From NCBI GenBank assembly GCA_025994075.1, contig JAMQGV010000050.1, positions 33,278-97,277 of the forward strand: a stretch of 64,000 nt of DNA, given 5' to 3'. Source of the DNA: Vicinamibacteria bacterium (GTDB lineage: Bacteria > Acidobacteriota > Vicinamibacteria > Fen-336). The notes below the pieces were generated by a model. It was not told where the DNA came from and searched no databases. It saw only the letters and a list, made by a program, of their open reading frames with translations. The position numbers and the translations under genes are program-made. Positions 61,868-64,000 of the stretch are shown in pieces (position 1 is the first letter of the stretch; each line of letters opens with the position of its first letter).

Positions 61868-62980
61868 TCAGGCGGCGTGACGGCGCTCGCGCATCAGCGC
61901 GACGAACGCGTCGAACAGGTAGTGGGAGTCGTGGGGGCCGGGGCTCGCCTCCGGGTGGTACTGCACCGACATCACCGGCAGGTCGCGGTGCCGGAAGCCC
62001 TCGACCGTGCCGTCGTTGAGGTTGACGTGGGTCAGCTCCAGGTCGCGGCGGGTCTCGAACACCGCGGCGTCGACGGCGAAGCCGTGGTTCTGCGACGTGA
62101 TCTCCACTCGGCCGCTCTGCAGGTGCTGGACCGGGTGGTTGCCGCCGCGGTGGCCGAACTTGAGCTTGAAGGTGCGGCCGCCACAGGCGAGGCCGAGGAT
62201 CTGGTGGCCGAGGCAGATGCCGAACACCGGCGTGCGCGAGTCGATCAGCCGCTTGGCCGCCTCCACCGCGTAGGTGACCGGCTCGGGGTCGCCGGGCCCG
62301 TTGGAGAGGAACACGCCGTCGGGGCGCAATGCGAGCACCTCGTCGGCCGTGGTCTGCGCGGGCACCACCGTCACGTCGCAGCCGCTGGCGGCCAGCCGCC
62401 GCAGGATGTTGAGCTTGACGCCGAAGTCGTAGGCCACGACCTTCAGCGTGCCGCGCTCGCCGCCGCCCTCGAAGTGCCAGGGCGCGGCGCAGGTCACCTC
62501 GCGGGCGAGGTCGAGGCCGACCATGTTGCGCGAGGCGCGGGCCGCGGCCAGCGCCGCGACCGCGTCCGTGCCCGGTGCGATCGCCCCGCGCTTGGCGCCG
62601 GCGGTGCGCAGGTGGCGGGTCAGGGCCCGGGTGTCGAAGTCGCACAGGCCGACCACGCCGTGGCCGTCGAGCCACTCCTCGAGCCCGCGCTCGGCGCGCC
62701 AGGAGGAGTGCACGTGGGCGGGCTCGCGCACGAGGAAGCCCGCGACCTGGGGCCGGGTCGACTCGAGGTCGCCGTCGTTGACGCCGTAGTTGCCGATGTG
62801 GGGGTAGGTCATGGTCACGATCTGGCCGGCGTAGGAGGGATCAGTCAGCACCTCCTGGTAGCCGGCCAGCGCCGTGTTGAACACGACCTCGCCCGTGGTC
62901 GCCCCCCGCCGCCCGTAGGCGCGCCCCTCGAAGACCACGCCGTCCTCGAGCGCCAGCACCGCCCGCTCCCGCGCCATCAT
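61868..62980 (-). CDS. carA: Carbamoyl-phosphate synthase small (glutaminase) subunit
   Basis: A 370-residue glutamine amidotransferase that hydrolyses glutamine and channels ammonia to CarB. The N-terminal CarA domain has VVFNTALAGYQEVLTDPSYAGQIVTMTYP (family motif TGYQEVLTDPSY, here AGYQ). The class I amidotransferase domain has VFGICLGHQILGLA with nucleophile Cys256, and the His/Glu pair in VQYHPEASPGPHD. A GGAGG ribosome site sits nine bases before an ATGATG pair; the first ATG is used. It stands 41 bases after lepB in the minus-strand run. Confidence 0.97.
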   Translation of the reverse strand: MMARERAVLALEDGVVFEGRAYGRRGATTGEVVFNTALAGYQEVLTDPSYAGQIVTMTYPHIGNYGVNDGDLESTRPQVAGFLVREPAHVHSSWRAERGLEEWLDGHGVVGLCDFDTRALTRHLRTAGAKRGAIAPGTDAVAALAAARASRNMVGLDLAREVTCAAPWHFEGGGERGTLKVVAYDFGVKLNILRRLAASGCDVTVVPAQTTADEVLALRPDGVFLSNGPGDPEPVTYAVEAAKRLIDSRTPVFGICLGHQILGLACGGRTFKLKFGHRGGNHPVQHLQSGRVEITSQNHGFAVDAAVFETRRDLELTHVNLNDGTVEGFRHRDLPVMSVQYHPEASPGPHDSHYLFDAFVALMRERRHAA

Positions 62981-63021
62981 CAACTCTCGCCTCCCTGCAG
63001 TCCCAGTACCCGGCCCCGCGC

Positions 63022-63624
63022 CTACTGCACGCGGCCGATGCGGCCCAGCGGCCAGAAGCGGAACACCGCCTTGCCGTAGATGTAGCGCTCGGGCACGTCG
63101 CCCCAGGCGCGGCTGTCGTTGCTGCTCGTGCGGTGGTCGCCGAGCACGAAGTAGTGGCCGCGCTCGACCTCGACCGGCCCGACGCTGTCGTGGCCGCGGA
63201 ACTCCGCCGCGACCCACGGCTCGTCGAGCGGGCGCCCGTTGACGTGGACGAGCCCGCGCCGCAGCTCCACCACGTCGCCCGGCAGTCCCACCACCCGCTT
63301 GATGAACGAGACCGCCGGGTCGCGCGGGTACCAGAACACCACGACGTCGCCGCGCCGGATCGGCCCCAGCCGGTAGGCGAACTTGTTGACCAGGATCCGC
63401 TCGTCGTCCTCGAGCAGCGGCTGCATCGAGGCGCCCTGGACGCGGAACGCCTGACCCACGTAAGTGATCAGGAAGAAGCAGAACAGCACGGCCACCGACA
63501 GGTCGTGCAGCAGCTCCAGCGCGGCCCGCAACCGCCCCAGGCGCGGGCGCGGCGCGGCGATCAGCGGCTCGGGGGCCGGCAGCGGCTCCACCACGTCCAG
63601 CGGCGCCTCCTGGGTCGCGTTCAC
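63022..63624 (-). CDS. lepB: Signal peptidase I
   Basis: A 200-residue membrane-anchored peptidase that removes signal peptides from Sec and Tat substrates. One hydrophobic segment (VAVLFCFFLITYVGQAF) precedes the catalytic box VQGASMQPLLEDDERILVNKF with nucleophile Ser66. The general base Lys109 is in SFIKRVVGLPGD. Box E, GDHRTSSNDSRAWG, is intact. The N-terminal 35 residues are Pro/Ala-rich and cytoplasmic. The GTG start overlaps the stop of the RDD gene by four bases (GTGA). Confidence 0.96.
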   Translation of the reverse strand: MNATQEAPLDVVEPLPAPEPLIAAPRPRLGRLRAALELLHDLSVAVLFCFFLITYVGQAFRVQGASMQPLLEDDERILVNKFAYRLGPIRRGDVVVFWYPRDPAVSFIKRVVGLPGDVVELRRGLVHVNGRPLDEPWVAAEFRGHDSVGPVEVERGHYFVLGDHRTSSNDSRAWGDVPERYIYGKAVFRFWPLGRIGRVQ

Positions 63625-64000
63625 GCGTCCCCCCTCAGCACCACCCGGGTCGCGGCGACCCGGTCGTGCAGGGCGCGACCGCCGAACAGCGCCGCCGCGA
63701 AGCCGCCGCCGAGCGGCGCCAGCGCCAGCGTGTAGCCGAGCAGCCGCAGGAACGCGCGCGGCACCCCGATCGGTCCGCGGCCGTCTTCGTCGACGACGGC
63801 CAGGCCCAGCAGGCGCTGGCCCGGCGTCGCCCCGCGCACACCCCAGAAGTGGACGAAGTAGAGCGCGGCCAGCGCCGCCGCCAACGGCAGCAGCGCGAGC
63901 GAGACGAGGATCGGCGTGAAGCGGACGTCGGCGACGGCCTGGGCGGGCGGCAGCGTCAGCCAGTAGTGCAGCACCGGCGACAGCAGCAGCACCTCGACCC
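63621..64000 (-). CDS. RDD family membrane protein, 5' end outside the window
   Basis: The visible 125 or so residues hold hydrophobic segments (LVSLALLPLAAALAALYFVHFWG, and FLRLLGYTLALAPLGGGFAAALF) and the RDD-family core ATPGQRLLGLAVVDEDG, ending near LHDRVAATRVVL with the conserved D-R of the last helix. The frame stays open to the window edge, and the first in-frame start candidate (GTG 63992) is close to it, so the gene most likely begins outside. RDD proteins are small, poorly characterised transporters or transport helpers. Coupled to lepB by a GTGA overlap. Confidence 0.75.
   Translation of the reverse strand, partial: VEVLLLSPVLHYWLTLPPAQAVADVRFTPILVSLALLPLAAALAALYFVHFWGVRGATPGQRLLGLAVVDEDGRGPIGVPRAFLRLLGYTLALAPLGGGFAAALFGGRALHDRVAATRVVLRGDA

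Overview
This window is a very GC-rich (visibly well above two-thirds G+C), densely packed bacterial chromosome segment. It carries about 50 protein genes, no intergenic gap longer than about 170 bases, and no tRNA, rRNA, CRISPR array, insertion sequence or prophage that I could recognise. The gene mix suggests Acidobacteriota or a similar GC-rich environmental phylum: a DUF5916 outer-membrane protein, a sortilin-type Asp-box protein beside a prolyl oligopeptidase, a YpdA-type bacillithiol disulfide reductase, two-domain ThyX, hybrid kinases, and a bd-like oxidase carrying c-type haems. That lineage call is an inference from gene content.

Layout. 1-4.5 kb: end of a NuoF-like gene, a secreted histidine phosphatase, a divergent Fpg-like glycosylase, infA, a HAD hydrolase and def, meeting aat tail to tail. 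4.5-10.4 kb: thyX, two glycosyltransferase genes (the second fused to a membrane-anchored YdcF/DUF218 domain) and a convergent MFS transporter. 10.4-19.1 kb: gpmA, an orphan solute-binding protein, a DUF5916 protein, a secreted M19 dipeptidase, a small cytochrome c, an Asn-Gly-Gly repeat beta-helix protein and a prolyl oligopeptidase. 19.1-28 kb: the Asp-box protein, then the housekeeping operon trpS-scpA-scpB-rluB-hisC-cmk (minus strand). 28-41 kb, all minus strand: response regulator, uvrC, hybrid kinase, a two-gene cytochrome bd-like oxidase with two c-haem sites, an OPT transporter, and a solute-binding protein coupled to a second hybrid kinase. 41-47 kb: DinB-like protein, CDP-alcohol phosphatidyltransferase, DUF4442 protein, MobA-like protein, YpdA and an FHA-GAF-SpoIIE phosphatase, with two small minus-strand genes of unknown function. 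47-51.6 kb: an RND efflux pump. 51.8-58 kb: argS, a glutamine amidotransferase, a thioredoxin-TPR protein, an alpha/beta hydrolase and a GH113-like protein. 58-64 kb (minus strand): RDD protein, lepB, carA, carB and a patatin.

How the genes work together. Many neighbours share stop and start bases (ATGA, GTGA or TGATG), which indicates translational coupling. Two convergent pairs end in the same CTAG palindrome. A recurring TAGAATCG/TATAATCG element lies just upstream of several operon-leading genes and looks like the housekeeping -10 element, often so close to the start codon that the mRNA would be nearly leaderless. The most notable system is the bd-like oxidase pair at 32.5-35.3 kb. Subunit I carries two C-terminal CxxCH motifs, and subunit II looks like a diverged copy of the subunit I membrane core, which suggests a cytochrome c-fed rather than a quinol-fed terminal oxidase.
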